This document shows positions 35,509 through 44,654 of a DNA stretch of 64,000 nucleotides, one piece after another. The notes beneath the pieces are model-generated. The model had not been told where the DNA came from and made no database searches. It saw only the letters and a program-made list of their open reading frames with translations. Each line of letters opens with the position of its first letter. Positions within the stretch are counted from its first letter, which is position 1. This stretch comes from Bacteroidales bacterium (GTDB lineage Bacteria; Bacteroidota; Bacteroidia; Bacteroidales; UBA932): assembly GCA_017428725.1 (NCBI GenBank), contig JAFRQH010000017.1, positions 1-64,000 of the forward strand, read 5' to 3'. A program made the position numbers and the translations under genes.

Positions 35509-35516
35509 TATATTTG
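35509..35516 (+). promoter_or_regulatory. Candidate -7 element for the PUL esterase-susCD run
   Basis: TATATTTG matches TAnnTTTG 32 bases before the esterase ATG. No -33 TTTG is seen 19-21 bases upstream, which suits HTCS-dependent activation. The 150-base gap between the divergent HTCS and esterase genes is the likely regulator-binding region. Confidence 0.45.
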
Positions 35517-35548
35517 CGAAAAAGAAGAAACAACCAGTTTTCAGTCGT

Positions 35549-37099
35549 ATGAAGATAAATAAATTATTGACAGCTGCAGTGCTGCTCTCCGTTTTGACCG
35601 CGTGCGGTCCGGGAGTTCAGACGGACCCGCTTGTGGTCAAGACCCAGGCCGGCCTGGTCCATGGTTTTATGGACGAGGACATCTATGCTTATGCTGGCAT
35701 CCCCTATTGCAAGGCCGACCGTTTCCAGGAGCCGAAGAAACCGGATCCTTGGGATGGCGTGCTGGAATGTACAAAGTACCCGCCCCGCGCGATGCAGTCG
35801 ATGCGCCCCATCGAAAACGATCCGCTCGGCCTGTCGGAAGACGGTGCCACGCGGCTCAATGTATGGACTTCCGATGTGAAGGGCAAGATGCCCGTGATGG
35901 TCTGGCTGCACGGCGGTGGATTCGCGTCCGGGGCCGGTTATAACAATCCCAATGACAGCGGTCGTGGCCTGGCCCGTCAGGGTGTCGTCGTGGTGAGCGT
36001 CAACCATCGGCTCAACATCCTTGGCTTCCTGGATCTGTCAGCTTGCGGCGAAAAGTACAAGTATTCCGGCAATGCCGGAATGCTGGATATCGTGGCCGCT
36101 TTGGAGTGGGTCCGGGATAATATCAGCGCCTTTGGCGGTGATCCGTCCAATGTGACGGTTTTCGGCGAATCCGGAGGTGGAGGCAAGGTCGGTACTTTGA
36201 TGTGTATGCCTTCAGCCCGGGGCCTCTTTCATAAGGCTGTCATCCAAAGCGGTACCCTGCTCAACGGAAATACGGCGGACAAGACCCGCGCTATCGGTGT
36301 GAAAGTATTGGAAAAACTGGGGCTCTCTCCACTTGATGTGGACAAACTGGCAGCAGTCCCCTATGAGGACCTTGTCCGGGCCGGAGATGCCGCCGTCACC
36401 GAAGTGGCAGGCGGTACGCGTCGCCCGGGGACGGCGAATTTCTGGGGGTTCGGCCCTACAGTAGATGGGGACGTCCTCATTTCCCAACCTTTCCAGCCCA
36501 CCTTTGCGACGATATCCAAGGACATTCCCTTGTTGATCGGTTCCACGTTCAATGAGCTTCAGAAGACTTATTATGTGGAACAACCCTCTGAAAAAGAAGC
36601 CCGTTCCATACTACGCAACTCTTATGGTGCCAAGACGGACGCATACATCTCAGCCTTCCGCAAGGCCTACCCGGAGTTTGATACGCCGGCCGACTGGCTC
36701 TCCGTCGACCAGATGTTCCGCCCGAATACCGTCGCGACGGCAGATGCCCGTGCGGACGAAGCCGGTGCTCCTGTCTATATGTATATGTTTACCTGGAAGT
36801 CGCCCGTCCAGGGTGGTCGGATGGGGGCGGCACACGCCTATGAACTCCCGTTTGTCTTCCACACGACCGAGGTCTCGCAACAGTACTTGGGCGAAGAGAC
36901 GGACGAGATCCGTGCCCTGGCCGACAAAATGAGCGGCGCGTGGGTATCTTTCGCCAAGACCGGCCGGCCCGCCGTGGAAGGGTTCGGATGGAAGGCCTAC
37001 GAATCGCGGAACGGAGACATCATGGTTTTCGGGAAAGAGTGCTCTTTACGGCAGGATTACGACCGCGAACTGGTCACACTGATGCGCAATCGCCGATAG
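35549..37099 (+). CDS. Type B carboxylesterase lipoprotein
   Basis: A 516-residue exported esterase (lipobox VLTACGP) of the alpha/beta-hydrolase fold. The oxyanion motif is VMVWLHGGGFASG, the nucleophile Ser is in FGESGGGGKVG, the acid is probably Glu in GSTFNELQ, and the His is in GAAHAYELPFVF. Between the HTCS and SusC it probably removes acetyl or other acyl groups from the glycan, but type B carboxylesterases have broad substrates. The ATG at 35549 was chosen because it begins the signal peptide; the longer frame runs through the intergenic promoter. It lies 61 bases before susC. Confidence 0.88.
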   Translation: MKINKLLTAAVLLSVLTACGPGVQTDPLVVKTQAGLVHGFMDEDIYAYAGIPYCKADRFQEPKKPDPWDGVLECTKYPPRAMQSMRPIENDPLGLSEDGATRLNVWTSDVKGKMPVMVWLHGGGFASGAGYNNPNDSGRGLARQGVVVVSVNHRLNILGFLDLSACGEKYKYSGNAGMLDIVAALEWVRDNISAFGGDPSNVTVFGESGGGGKVGTLMCMPSARGLFHKAVIQSGTLLNGNTADKTRAIGVKVLEKLGLSPLDVDKLAAVPYEDLVRAGDAAVTEVAGGTRRPGTANFWGFGPTVDGDVLISQPFQPTFATISKDIPLLIGSTFNELQKTYYVEQPSEKEARSILRNSYGAKTDAYISAFRKAYPEFDTPADWLSVDQMFRPNTVATADARADEAGAPVYMYMFTWKSPVQGGRMGAAHAYELPFVFHTTEVSQQYLGEETDEIRALADKMSGAWVSFAKTGRPAVEGFGWKAYESRNGDIMVFGKECSLRQDYDRELVTLMRNRR

Positions 37100-37160
37100 G
37101 CATATAACAAAACATATAACTAATCCACTCTATTTGTTCAACCTAATTGTAACAAGATTG

Positions 37161-40100
37161 ATGAAATCTAATCTCTGTAGGGGCTGCCGGACGCTGATAG
37201 CTTCCGCTGCCTGTCTGGTCTTGTCCTTGACCGGCATCTGGGCCCAGGCCCAGACTGTCACCGGACAAGTCCTTGACAACCAAAGGGAACCAATCATCGG
37301 GGCGGGCGTTGTCGTCCCCGGCAGGACCGGAGGCGCCATCACCGACGTGAATGGTAACTTCTCCATCGCCGCCAAGCCCGGTGATATTCTCGAGTTCAGC
37401 GCCATCGGCTACAAGACCACCCAGGTCACCGTCGGCGCATCCTCCGTCGTGGACGTCATCCTCCCTGACGATGTCGACCTCCTCAACGAGGCCATCGTGA
37501 CCGGTTACGGTTCCGTGTCCAGGAAAAACCTGACCACGGCTATCGCCAAGGTTGATGCCGACAAGGTCGACAAAGTGGCTACCGCCAATATGAACCAGAT
37601 GCTCATGGGCCGTGCGGCCGGCCTCCAGGCCACGATGCAGAGTGCGCAGCCGGGCGGAGGTGTGAGCGTTACGATCCGCGGCGGCGGCACGCCTATCTAT
37701 GTCGTTGACGGCATCGTTATGCCGGGTGATGCCCTTGTCGGTTCATCCGGTGGAACAGTGACCACGATGCCGAGCAGCATCAACCGCGCAGGTCTTGCCG
37801 GCATCAATCCCGAAGACATCGAGTCCATCGAAGTCCTGAAGGATGCGTCCGCATCCATCTACGGTGTGAATGCGGCCAACGGCGTGATCCTCATCACCAC
37901 GAAGAAGGGAAGGGAAGGCAAGCTCCGCGTGACCTATGACGGAGCCTATTCCCTGGTTACGCTCTACCCTTATATGGAGATGCTCAGCGGAAAGGACTAT
38001 ATGACGTATGTCAACAAGTTCCAGGTGGAGCGGTATCTCTATAACAACAAGATGGGGGCATATGGCCCGAACGCATATGACGGCAATGCGCCGGTTACGT
38101 TCAGCGATGCACAGATCGCCGCTGCGACCACCGACACCAACTGGATCGACTATGTTCTCCGCAATGGTCATATCCACAATCACAACCTGACCATCAACGG
38201 CGGTACCGACAGGGTTACGTACTATGTCTCCGGCAACCTCTTCCAGCAGAAAGGAAATGTCCAGAACAACGACATGTCGCGCTTCATCATCAGAAGCAAC
38301 GTTTCCGCCAAGCTTGCGGACTTCATCACGGTCTCCAGCAACCTGAACTACAACAAGTCCGTCAACCACAACGGAACCGTAGGTTCTTCCACGCAGGGAC
38401 GTGGTGCGCAGGCGGGCGGTATGATCATCGCCGCGCTCAGTTATCCCAACTACGTCCCCGTCAGGGACGAAAACGGCAAATATTCCACCTGGAGTTATTA
38501 TCCCAACGCCGTCGCCATGCTCGAGATGACGGACAAGAGCGACCAGACCCTGTTCACCGCCAACTTCAATGCGGACGTGGACATCGTCAAGAACATGCTC
38601 AAGTTCAAGGCCATGTACGGATTCAATATCGAGAACGACAAGCGCAGCTGCTACATCCCCTCGACGGTGTTCTTTGACGGCCTGTTCCGCTCCAGGGGCA
38701 GTGTCGTGACCTCGAACCGTTTCTATGACAGCATAGAGGCCACCCTCAACTTCGACCACAAGTTCTTCGATGCGCTGCAGGTCAACGCCATGGCCGGTGT
38801 CGGACGCTACAAGACGGATTATGAAGGTCTTGGCGTGGCATACACAGACACCTACGACGCCATCCAGAATTACAACATCGCCGCAGCGTCCGGCGTGGTC
38901 AGCCCCTCATCCTGGAAGCGGGCTTCCGAGAAACGTTCCTTCTTCTCCACGCTCTCCCTCGACCTTTTGGACCGCTATGTGCTTGCAGGTACCCTCCGTC
39001 GTGACGGTACCGACAAGTTCTTCCCGGGCCGCAAGTATTCCTGGTTCCCTTCCGTATCGGGTGCATGGAAAATCTACAATGAAGGTTTCATGAAGGGAAT
39101 CTCCTGGATCAATATGCTCAAGCTCAGGGCTTCCATCGGCGTCACCGGTTCCGACACCATCACCGATGAGCTTTACAGCGCCTATTCGCCGAACGGCACA
39201 CTCGTGAAATTCGACCAGAATTCGACCACGTTCGTCCCCGTGTACCTGTCTTCCCAGGAGTATTCAGACATCACCTGGCAGAAGACCATCATGAAGAATA
39301 TCGGTCTCGACTTCGTCGTCCTGGACAACAGGCTGTCCGGCAGTTTCGACCTCTTTGCCAACGATATCACGGACATGTTGACTTACGGCAACACCAGCGC
39401 CCTGGACATCCTGGGCACCAGGCCCATCAACTACGGTCATATCCGCCGATACGGATGGGATGCCACCATCTCCAGCCAGAATATCGTCAAGCATGACTTC
39501 AACTGGTCTTCGACCCTCACGCTGTCCAGATACAAGGCTTACTGGATCGAGCGCGAGCCGAATTACACCTACGGCAACGACTATCAGATCCGCGTCAACG
39601 AGCCGACCAGCATCAGCTACTTCTACGAAACGAACGGCTTCATCCTTCCCGACAAGAGCAACATGCCTTCCTACCAGCCTGAAGGTTGGCAGGATCCGGG
39701 TCAGCCCGTCATCGTGGATCAGAACGGCGACGGAACGATCACGATCGACGATATCGTGCACAAGGACGGATTCCCGGCGCTCTACCTTGGTCTCGGCAAT
39801 ACCTTCAACTACAAGAATTGGGACCTGGACATCTTCATGTACGCCCAGCTCGGCGTCGTGAAGGGCAATACCCTTTCGAGCTGGTCGTCCATCAATGACA
39901 TCTACAACGCGGAGCGCAACCAGTCCATTTACGTCAAGGACATCTACCACTCCACGGACAACTACAGGAATGCGAAGTATCCCGGTATCGCAAATGCGCT
40001 CATGGCGTCCGCTCCGCTGCCGGGAAGCTGCGGCACCGATCTGGGCCGCGAGAAGGCCAACTTCCTCCGGGTGAGGAACATCACGCTCGGTTACAACTTC

Positions 40101-40301
40101 AACACCAGGCGTCTGGGAATAGGGAATGTCTGCAACGCCCTGAGGCTCTACTTCGATGTTCAGAATCCGTTCACTTTCACGAGTTTCCGGGTATTCGACC
40201 CTGAAATCAACACGCACGGCAATGCCGGCGGTAAGGCCAACGGCGGAGAATATCCCATGACCAGGTCCTGGTCTGTCGGTCTTAAGGTATCTTTCAACTA
40301 A
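37161..40301 (+). CDS. SusC-like TonB-dependent outer-membrane transporter
   Basis: A 1046-residue outer-membrane importer for oligosaccharides. Signal peptide, then a carboxypeptidase-regulatory-like domain (VTGQVLDNQREPIIGAGVVV, GNFSIAAKPGDILEFSAIGY), the SusC hallmark LNEAIVTGYGSVSRKN, the plug (RGGGTPIYVVDGIVMPG, IESIEVLKDASASIYG) and a 22-strand-type barrel ending VGLKVSFN. The ATG at 37161 gives a normal signal peptide; a TTG at 37134 was not used. It is followed by susD after 14 bases and works as a bucket-lid pair with it. Confidence 0.96.
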   Translation: MKSNLCRGCRTLIASAACLVLSLTGIWAQAQTVTGQVLDNQREPIIGAGVVVPGRTGGAITDVNGNFSIAAKPGDILEFSAIGYKTTQVTVGASSVVDVILPDDVDLLNEAIVTGYGSVSRKNLTTAIAKVDADKVDKVATANMNQMLMGRAAGLQATMQSAQPGGGVSVTIRGGGTPIYVVDGIVMPGDALVGSSGGTVTTMPSSINRAGLAGINPEDIESIEVLKDASASIYGVNAANGVILITTKKGREGKLRVTYDGAYSLVTLYPYMEMLSGKDYMTYVNKFQVERYLYNNKMGAYGPNAYDGNAPVTFSDAQIAAATTDTNWIDYVLRNGHIHNHNLTINGGTDRVTYYVSGNLFQQKGNVQNNDMSRFIIRSNVSAKLADFITVSSNLNYNKSVNHNGTVGSSTQGRGAQAGGMIIAALSYPNYVPVRDENGKYSTWSYYPNAVAMLEMTDKSDQTLFTANFNADVDIVKNMLKFKAMYGFNIENDKRSCYIPSTVFFDGLFRSRGSVVTSNRFYDSIEATLNFDHKFFDALQVNAMAGVGRYKTDYEGLGVAYTDTYDAIQNYNIAAASGVVSPSSWKRASEKRSFFSTLSLDLLDRYVLAGTLRRDGTDKFFPGRKYSWFPSVSGAWKIYNEGFMKGISWINMLKLRASIGVTGSDTITDELYSAYSPNGTLVKFDQNSTTFVPVYLSSQEYSDITWQKTIMKNIGLDFVVLDNRLSGSFDLFANDITDMLTYGNTSALDILGTRPINYGHIRRYGWDATISSQNIVKHDFNWSSTLTLSRYKAYWIEREPNYTYGNDYQIRVNEPTSISYFYETNGFILPDKSNMPSYQPEGWQDPGQPVIVDQNGDGTITIDDIVHKDGFPALYLGLGNTFNYKNWDLDIFMYAQLGVVKGNTLSSWSSINDIYNAERNQSIYVKDIYHSTDNYRNAKYPGIANALMASAPLPGSCGTDLGREKANFLRVRNITLGYNFNTRRLGIGNVCNALRLYFDVQNPFTFTSFRVFDPEINTHGNAGGKANGGEYPMTRSWSVGLKVSFN

Positions 40302-40315
40302 CGGAGGAATCAACA

Positions 40316-41917
40316 ATGAAAACGAATTTAATCAAAATAGCCGTTTCGGCTCTGGCAGTCCTGCTGGTGGCTTCTTCCTGCGAGAAAAATTTCGACGCCC
40401 AGATCTACGACAAGCTCAGCTCGACCAACTTCCCGCTGACCGAGTCAGATTTCGAGAACTATGTCATGCAGTGCTACCTTCCCTTTACGGGCGTATGGGA
40501 CTACACGCTCTCTGCTTCGGGACCGTTCTATTCCTACAACAAGGGCATCCAGTGCCACTTCAACCAGCCGTCCGACGAATCGGCGCGGCCCATCACAAGA
40601 TGGTGGAGCACGACGCTCGTGGAATGTAATTTCCAGCCTTGTGAAACCTGGGGCAGAGGGGCCGGCGACGGTACGCCGTCCTATCTGAACAAGGTCCGCG
40701 ACATCACCCGTTTTACCCAGGTCATCGGTGAGTTGGAGGAAACCGACAAACTCTCCGACGCAAAGAAAAAGGCTTTCATAGCCGAGGTGCGGCTCATCCG
40801 GGGCATCACGATGTACTACCTGATGCACATCTACGGTCCCGTAGCCGTCATCATCGATCCCGCACTTGTCAAGGACGAGGATGCGCTCAAGGACTGGAGC
40901 CGTCCGTCCCTCGACCAGATGTGCAAGTACATCGAAGACGATTTCAGTTTCGCGGTCGAGAATCTCCCCGAGACGCAGCCGCAGAGCGGCCGCTATGACA
41001 GGGACTACGCACGTTTCTGGCTGATGCGCCACTGCCTCAACGAGGGCTCGCATATGTCTGGCAACTACCAGAAGGCATACGACCTCTACAAGCAGTTCAC
41101 GGGTGGTTATCAGCTCTTTACCAAGGGTGACAACCCGTTCAAGGAACTCTTCTACGAGGAGAACGAGAAGAACTCCGAGTACATCATGACCATGGAAACG
41201 ACGACAAGCGCAGACCTAGAGAGCAAGAACGGAAACGGGCTGTGTATCCTCAACTATGTCATTCCCATGGACCTCGCGAGGGAAGGTGAATTCGAGAACC
41301 TCGACATCAGCTGGTCGGGCCAGTGTTACGCGGTCAATCCCAAATTCTACGACACCTTCGAGGAGAATGACCTGCGCAAGGCTTGCATCGTGACCCACTA
41401 CAATTCTTCCTGGGGAGCGGGATCATACAGCCCGGAGACAATCAATGCCAATTGGTATGGCTACATCATCTGGAAGTATCCCATGACCAAGAAGTCCGCT
41501 TACAGCGGTGCCGATTATCCGCTTGCCCGCTGGGCCGACGTGATGCTCATGCGGGCGGAGGCTGACGTCCGCCTGAACAAGGCCGTTTCCGCCGAGGCCG
41601 TGGACCTCGTCAACCAGGTGCGCGCAAGAGCGGGACTGGACGGACTCAAGGCGGAGGCTACCGCTTCGGTGAGCGCATTCCTCGATGCCCTCCTGATGGA
41701 AAGAGGCCACGAATTGTTTTGGGAAGGCCAGCGCAAGATCGACCTGATCAGATTCGGCAAATACCATACGATCATGACGGCCGATGGCAGGGAGCCCTCC
41801 GCGCAGTATCTGCCGATGCCGAATTTTGCTATGGAAGAGGCCAAGGCGGCGAATATCGCGCTTGAAAGATACTTCTTCCGTGACGATTACGACGGCCCCA
41901 AGACCCCGCTTAAATAG
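40316..41917 (+). CDS. SusD-like glycan-binding lipoprotein
   Basis: A 533-residue RagB/SusD lipoprotein (lipobox LVASSCEKN) at the cell surface, capping SusC and binding oligosaccharides. TPR-like helices include AEVRLIRGITMYYLMHIYGP, a family signature. The C-terminal hallmark is ADYPLARWADVMLMRAEADV, LFWEGQRKIDLIRFGKY. A GGAGG Shine-Dalgarno at 40303-40307, 8 bases before the ATG, is unusual for this genome and supports the start. A strong terminator follows. Binding-site aromatics cannot be assigned from sequence alone. Confidence 0.96.
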   Translation: MKTNLIKIAVSALAVLLVASSCEKNFDAQIYDKLSSTNFPLTESDFENYVMQCYLPFTGVWDYTLSASGPFYSYNKGIQCHFNQPSDESARPITRWWSTTLVECNFQPCETWGRGAGDGTPSYLNKVRDITRFTQVIGELEETDKLSDAKKKAFIAEVRLIRGITMYYLMHIYGPVAVIIDPALVKDEDALKDWSRPSLDQMCKYIEDDFSFAVENLPETQPQSGRYDRDYARFWLMRHCLNEGSHMSGNYQKAYDLYKQFTGGYQLFTKGDNPFKELFYEENEKNSEYIMTMETTTSADLESKNGNGLCILNYVIPMDLAREGEFENLDISWSGQCYAVNPKFYDTFEENDLRKACIVTHYNSSWGAGSYSPETINANWYGYIIWKYPMTKKSAYSGADYPLARWADVMLMRAEADVRLNKAVSAEAVDLVNQVRARAGLDGLKAEATASVSAFLDALLMERGHELFWEGQRKIDLIRFGKYHTIMTADGREPSAQYLPMPNFAMEEAKAANIALERYFFRDDYDGPKTPLK

Positions 41918-41935
41918 GCAGGCAGTCAATCATGT

Positions 41936-41980
41936 CCACAAAAAAAGGGGACGACCGGACGGCCGTCCCCTTTTTTGTGG
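41936..41980. terminator. Bidirectional terminator, susD / GH5-like
   Basis: CCACAAAAAAAGGGGACG (41936-41953) pairs with CGTCCCCTTTTTTGTGG (41964-41980) apart from one extra A. The GC stem next to T6/A7 runs works as an intrinsic terminator in both directions for the convergent genes. Confidence 0.85.
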
Positions 41981-41997
41981 AACCGGGTCGCCGGACC

Positions 41998-44622
41998 CTA
42001 TTCCAGCCAGCAGCCCTGCAGCGTGAGCGACCACGGGGCGCCGCTGCGCAGCCCCGTCAGGCCGACTTCCAGGCTTTCGATGTCCTGGACGCGGAAGGCG
42101 GGCGCAAGTGCCGGGTCCGGGATGAAGTAGTCGGGCAGGAAGCCCGGGTAGGTCTCGGGACGGAGCACGGTCGGGACGAGTTTCAGCGAGGAGAGCGGGA
42201 TTCTGACGAGGCCGTCCCGGCAGGGAACATCCGCCTTGTAGCTGAATCCGTCGTGGGTGATGAAACCGGCGCGCAGCGTCTCCGCGCCTTCGTGCCCGTT
42301 CAGCTGGATACACAGGGTGTTGCGGCCTGCCAGGTCCGCCTTCCGGCCGGCGAGCAGGTCCCGCACGAACAGGCGCAGGAAAGCCTCTCCTTCGGCGCTC
42401 TGGCGGAAGGCTTCCGGTGCATTCGCCACGGGCGGGGTGCGGGGGACGATCGAGGCGAGCCGGGTGGCTTTCGTGCCCGGAACGGGCCCGGCGACCTGCT
42501 CCGCCCGGACGTTCCGCACGTCCACGCCGAAGGTTTCCGTCAGGCCGAAGCAATCACTCCCATAGAGCAGGACCGGGGAGCCGGCCGGTTCCAAGGCGGT
42601 GCTCCACTGCTGCTCTCCGTTGTAGAAGTCCCAGTCGGCGGGCGTGCCGGCGGCGGCGCCCGGCCAGGTCGTGGCGTGCCCGTCCTTGTAGGTGATGATG
42701 TAGTAGGTAAGCTCGGAGCCGCTGAGTTTGTCGGCGGGGATGACGGCCTGGTAGTCGTATCCCGCCTTGCGCTCCATCCTGAGTGTCGGCGGGGCGAGCG
42801 GGCCGCGGGCGCGGCCGGCATTGAAGGCCCGCGGCGCTGTCAGGACTGGGGAATAGAGGACCACCGAGTCGGGGTCGGCCGGGCCGATCACCGTGGCGCA
42901 GACGGCCAGCTCGCGTCCGGCCGTGGCGCTGGCCACGGGCGTGTGCAGGACCTGCAGCTCGTTTTGGCGCGGTCCCGGGGCCACGAACTCATTGAGACGG
43001 ATGTTGCCCAGCCTGGCCTCCGGGTCCACGGAGTCCGTGGACACGCCGCGGCGGGCGAGCAGCCAGGTGCCGGGAATTACCTCCAGGGTCTTGCCGGAAG
43101 CCGTCCCCTGCCGGGCCGTCCGGACGTCGATCTCGCAGTAGGAGAACCCTTCACCCAGGTCGGGCAGGTCGATGGTCATCGGCCATTGGTGCCACAGGAT
43201 GGTGTTGACCTCCTTGCGGGGGGAGGCCTTGGCGAAGGGATCGGACAGGAGCATCTGGTCGGGCATCACCTCCAGGCGCCAGATGCCGTCGGCCACCTTG
43301 TCCAGGAAATAGGCGCCCGTGCCCTCATACTTCACCACGGCCGAACTGCCCGTACCCGCGACGGAGGCCAGGGCGGCGGCGTCCTTGGGACGGATGTCGT
43401 TGGAGCGGGTGTAGTAGAACTTCTCGCCGGAGTTCATCACGCTGAGGTCGCGGTCGTACTCGACGTAGAAGTCCCCGAAATGGTTGCTCTGCGGATAATT
43501 GCCGTAGGAGGCACCCCGCGGCAGGGCACGCATCGCCTCGGCCGCGATCTTGAAGCTGAGGGCCTTGGCAGGTGTGTAGGCGAGGTTGAGGTAGTGGGTC
43601 TGGTATTCGGTGTTGATCTGCGCCATGTCGATGGGGTCGTAGGCGAAGAAGGTCACCCACTGGAAGCCGGCGGTGCGGAAGGAGCGCACGATGGCGGGGT
43701 AAAGATAGGCGGCCCACTGGTCGGCGGCGTCGAACTCATAGACGAGGCGGGCCTTCCTGTAGAAGCCTTTGATCCCGTCGAAGGGGATCTTGTACTCCGC
43801 CACGCTGGGCAGGAAGTTGCCCCGGCGCGTGTGGTTGGCCACCAGGCCGGTCGGGTACCACTGGAAAGTGCCGCCTTCCATCTTGGAGTCGTAGAAGGCC
43901 TGCGTGTTCTGGAAATTGTGGCTGACATTGTAGAAGACGGGCTTCTTGCAGCCGGTGCTGCGCACTGCCGCGATCATCCGGTCCACGAAGGCCGTCGTCT
44001 CCTTGGGCGGCGTGCTGTTGGTGGGCTCGTTGTTGATCTCGAATCCCACGATCATCGGGTCGTCCTTGGTCTGGTGTCCGGTGTAGGGATTGTGGTGGTT
44101 CAGGAAATTGCGGATGTATGCCTCCTCGATGACGGCGGCGCCGGGGTCGCTGGTGGCGAAGGCCTTGTTCATCCGCCCGGAGAATCCCGGCAGGTCCTCG
44201 CCGGGCTCCGGATAGCCGTTGTTGCCGCCCAGGATCATCGTCAGGACGACGTTGACGCCGCGCTCCTCGAGCTTGGCGATCAGGTAGTCGAACAGGTCGA
44301 GGTGCTCGTTGGACAGCAGGTTGCCCTCGCCGTCGGTGATCTCATAGTCCCAGACGTGGATGCGGTAGGCGTTGACGCCCATCCGTGCGAGGTGGTAGGT
44401 GTCCTTGTCGATGGTCTGCTTGATGTCCGCGCCGAGCCGGTGGAGTTGGCGGTAGGCGTGGGCGAAGGGTGCCGTGTAGTTGACGCCGAACCAGGCGCCT
44501 TCCGCGCGGGTCTTCGCGTCGCGGATGACACCTTTGCTGTCGACTTTGTAGGACTGTGCGGCTGCCGGGAGGATCAGTGCCGGCAGCAGGACGAGCAGGA
44601 GGATTAAACGGAATCTTTTCAT
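41998..44622 (-). CDS. GH5-like TIM-barrel glycoside hydrolase with C-terminal beta domains
   Basis: An 874-residue exported enzyme (signal peptide LLVLLPALILPAAAQS). The barrel spans about residues 40-420 in clan GH-A style, with candidate acid/base Glu near 197 (GFEINNEPTN) and nucleophile Glu near 295 (ARLVYEFDAADQ). WFGVNYTAPFAHAYRQ and MGVNAYRIHVWDYE resemble cellulase-like and beta-galactosidase-like barrels. The remaining 450 residues look like beta-sandwich modules. The exact family (GH5 or a newer relative) is not assignable by eye. It is the third gene of the minus operon but also has its own -7 box. The context suggests a galactan-active enzyme. Confidence 0.75.
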   Translation of the reverse strand: MKRFRLILLLVLLPALILPAAAQSYKVDSKGVIRDAKTRAEGAWFGVNYTAPFAHAYRQLHRLGADIKQTIDKDTYHLARMGVNAYRIHVWDYEITDGEGNLLSNEHLDLFDYLIAKLEERGVNVVLTMILGGNNGYPEPGEDLPGFSGRMNKAFATSDPGAAVIEEAYIRNFLNHHNPYTGHQTKDDPMIVGFEINNEPTNSTPPKETTAFVDRMIAAVRSTGCKKPVFYNVSHNFQNTQAFYDSKMEGGTFQWYPTGLVANHTRRGNFLPSVAEYKIPFDGIKGFYRKARLVYEFDAADQWAAYLYPAIVRSFRTAGFQWVTFFAYDPIDMAQINTEYQTHYLNLAYTPAKALSFKIAAEAMRALPRGASYGNYPQSNHFGDFYVEYDRDLSVMNSGEKFYYTRSNDIRPKDAAALASVAGTGSSAVVKYEGTGAYFLDKVADGIWRLEVMPDQMLLSDPFAKASPRKEVNTILWHQWPMTIDLPDLGEGFSYCEIDVRTARQGTASGKTLEVIPGTWLLARRGVSTDSVDPEARLGNIRLNEFVAPGPRQNELQVLHTPVASATAGRELAVCATVIGPADPDSVVLYSPVLTAPRAFNAGRARGPLAPPTLRMERKAGYDYQAVIPADKLSGSELTYYIITYKDGHATTWPGAAAGTPADWDFYNGEQQWSTALEPAGSPVLLYGSDCFGLTETFGVDVRNVRAEQVAGPVPGTKATRLASIVPRTPPVANAPEAFRQSAEGEAFLRLFVRDLLAGRKADLAGRNTLCIQLNGHEGAETLRAGFITHDGFSYKADVPCRDGLVRIPLSSLKLVPTVLRPETYPGFLPDYFIPDPALAPAFRVQDIESLEVGLTGLRSGAPWSLTLQGCWLE

Positions 44623-44642
44623 AGGTCGGTGGTTTGCAGAAA

Positions 44643-44650
44643 CAAAGATA
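44643..44650 (-). promoter_or_regulatory. Candidate internal -7 element for the GH5-like gene
   Basis: The minus strand reads TATCTTTG in the 32-base gap after the GH2 gene, 20 bases before the GH5-like ATG. No -33 match is visible, so it may be weak or activator-dependent. Confidence 0.4.
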
Positions 44651-44654
44651 CGTT

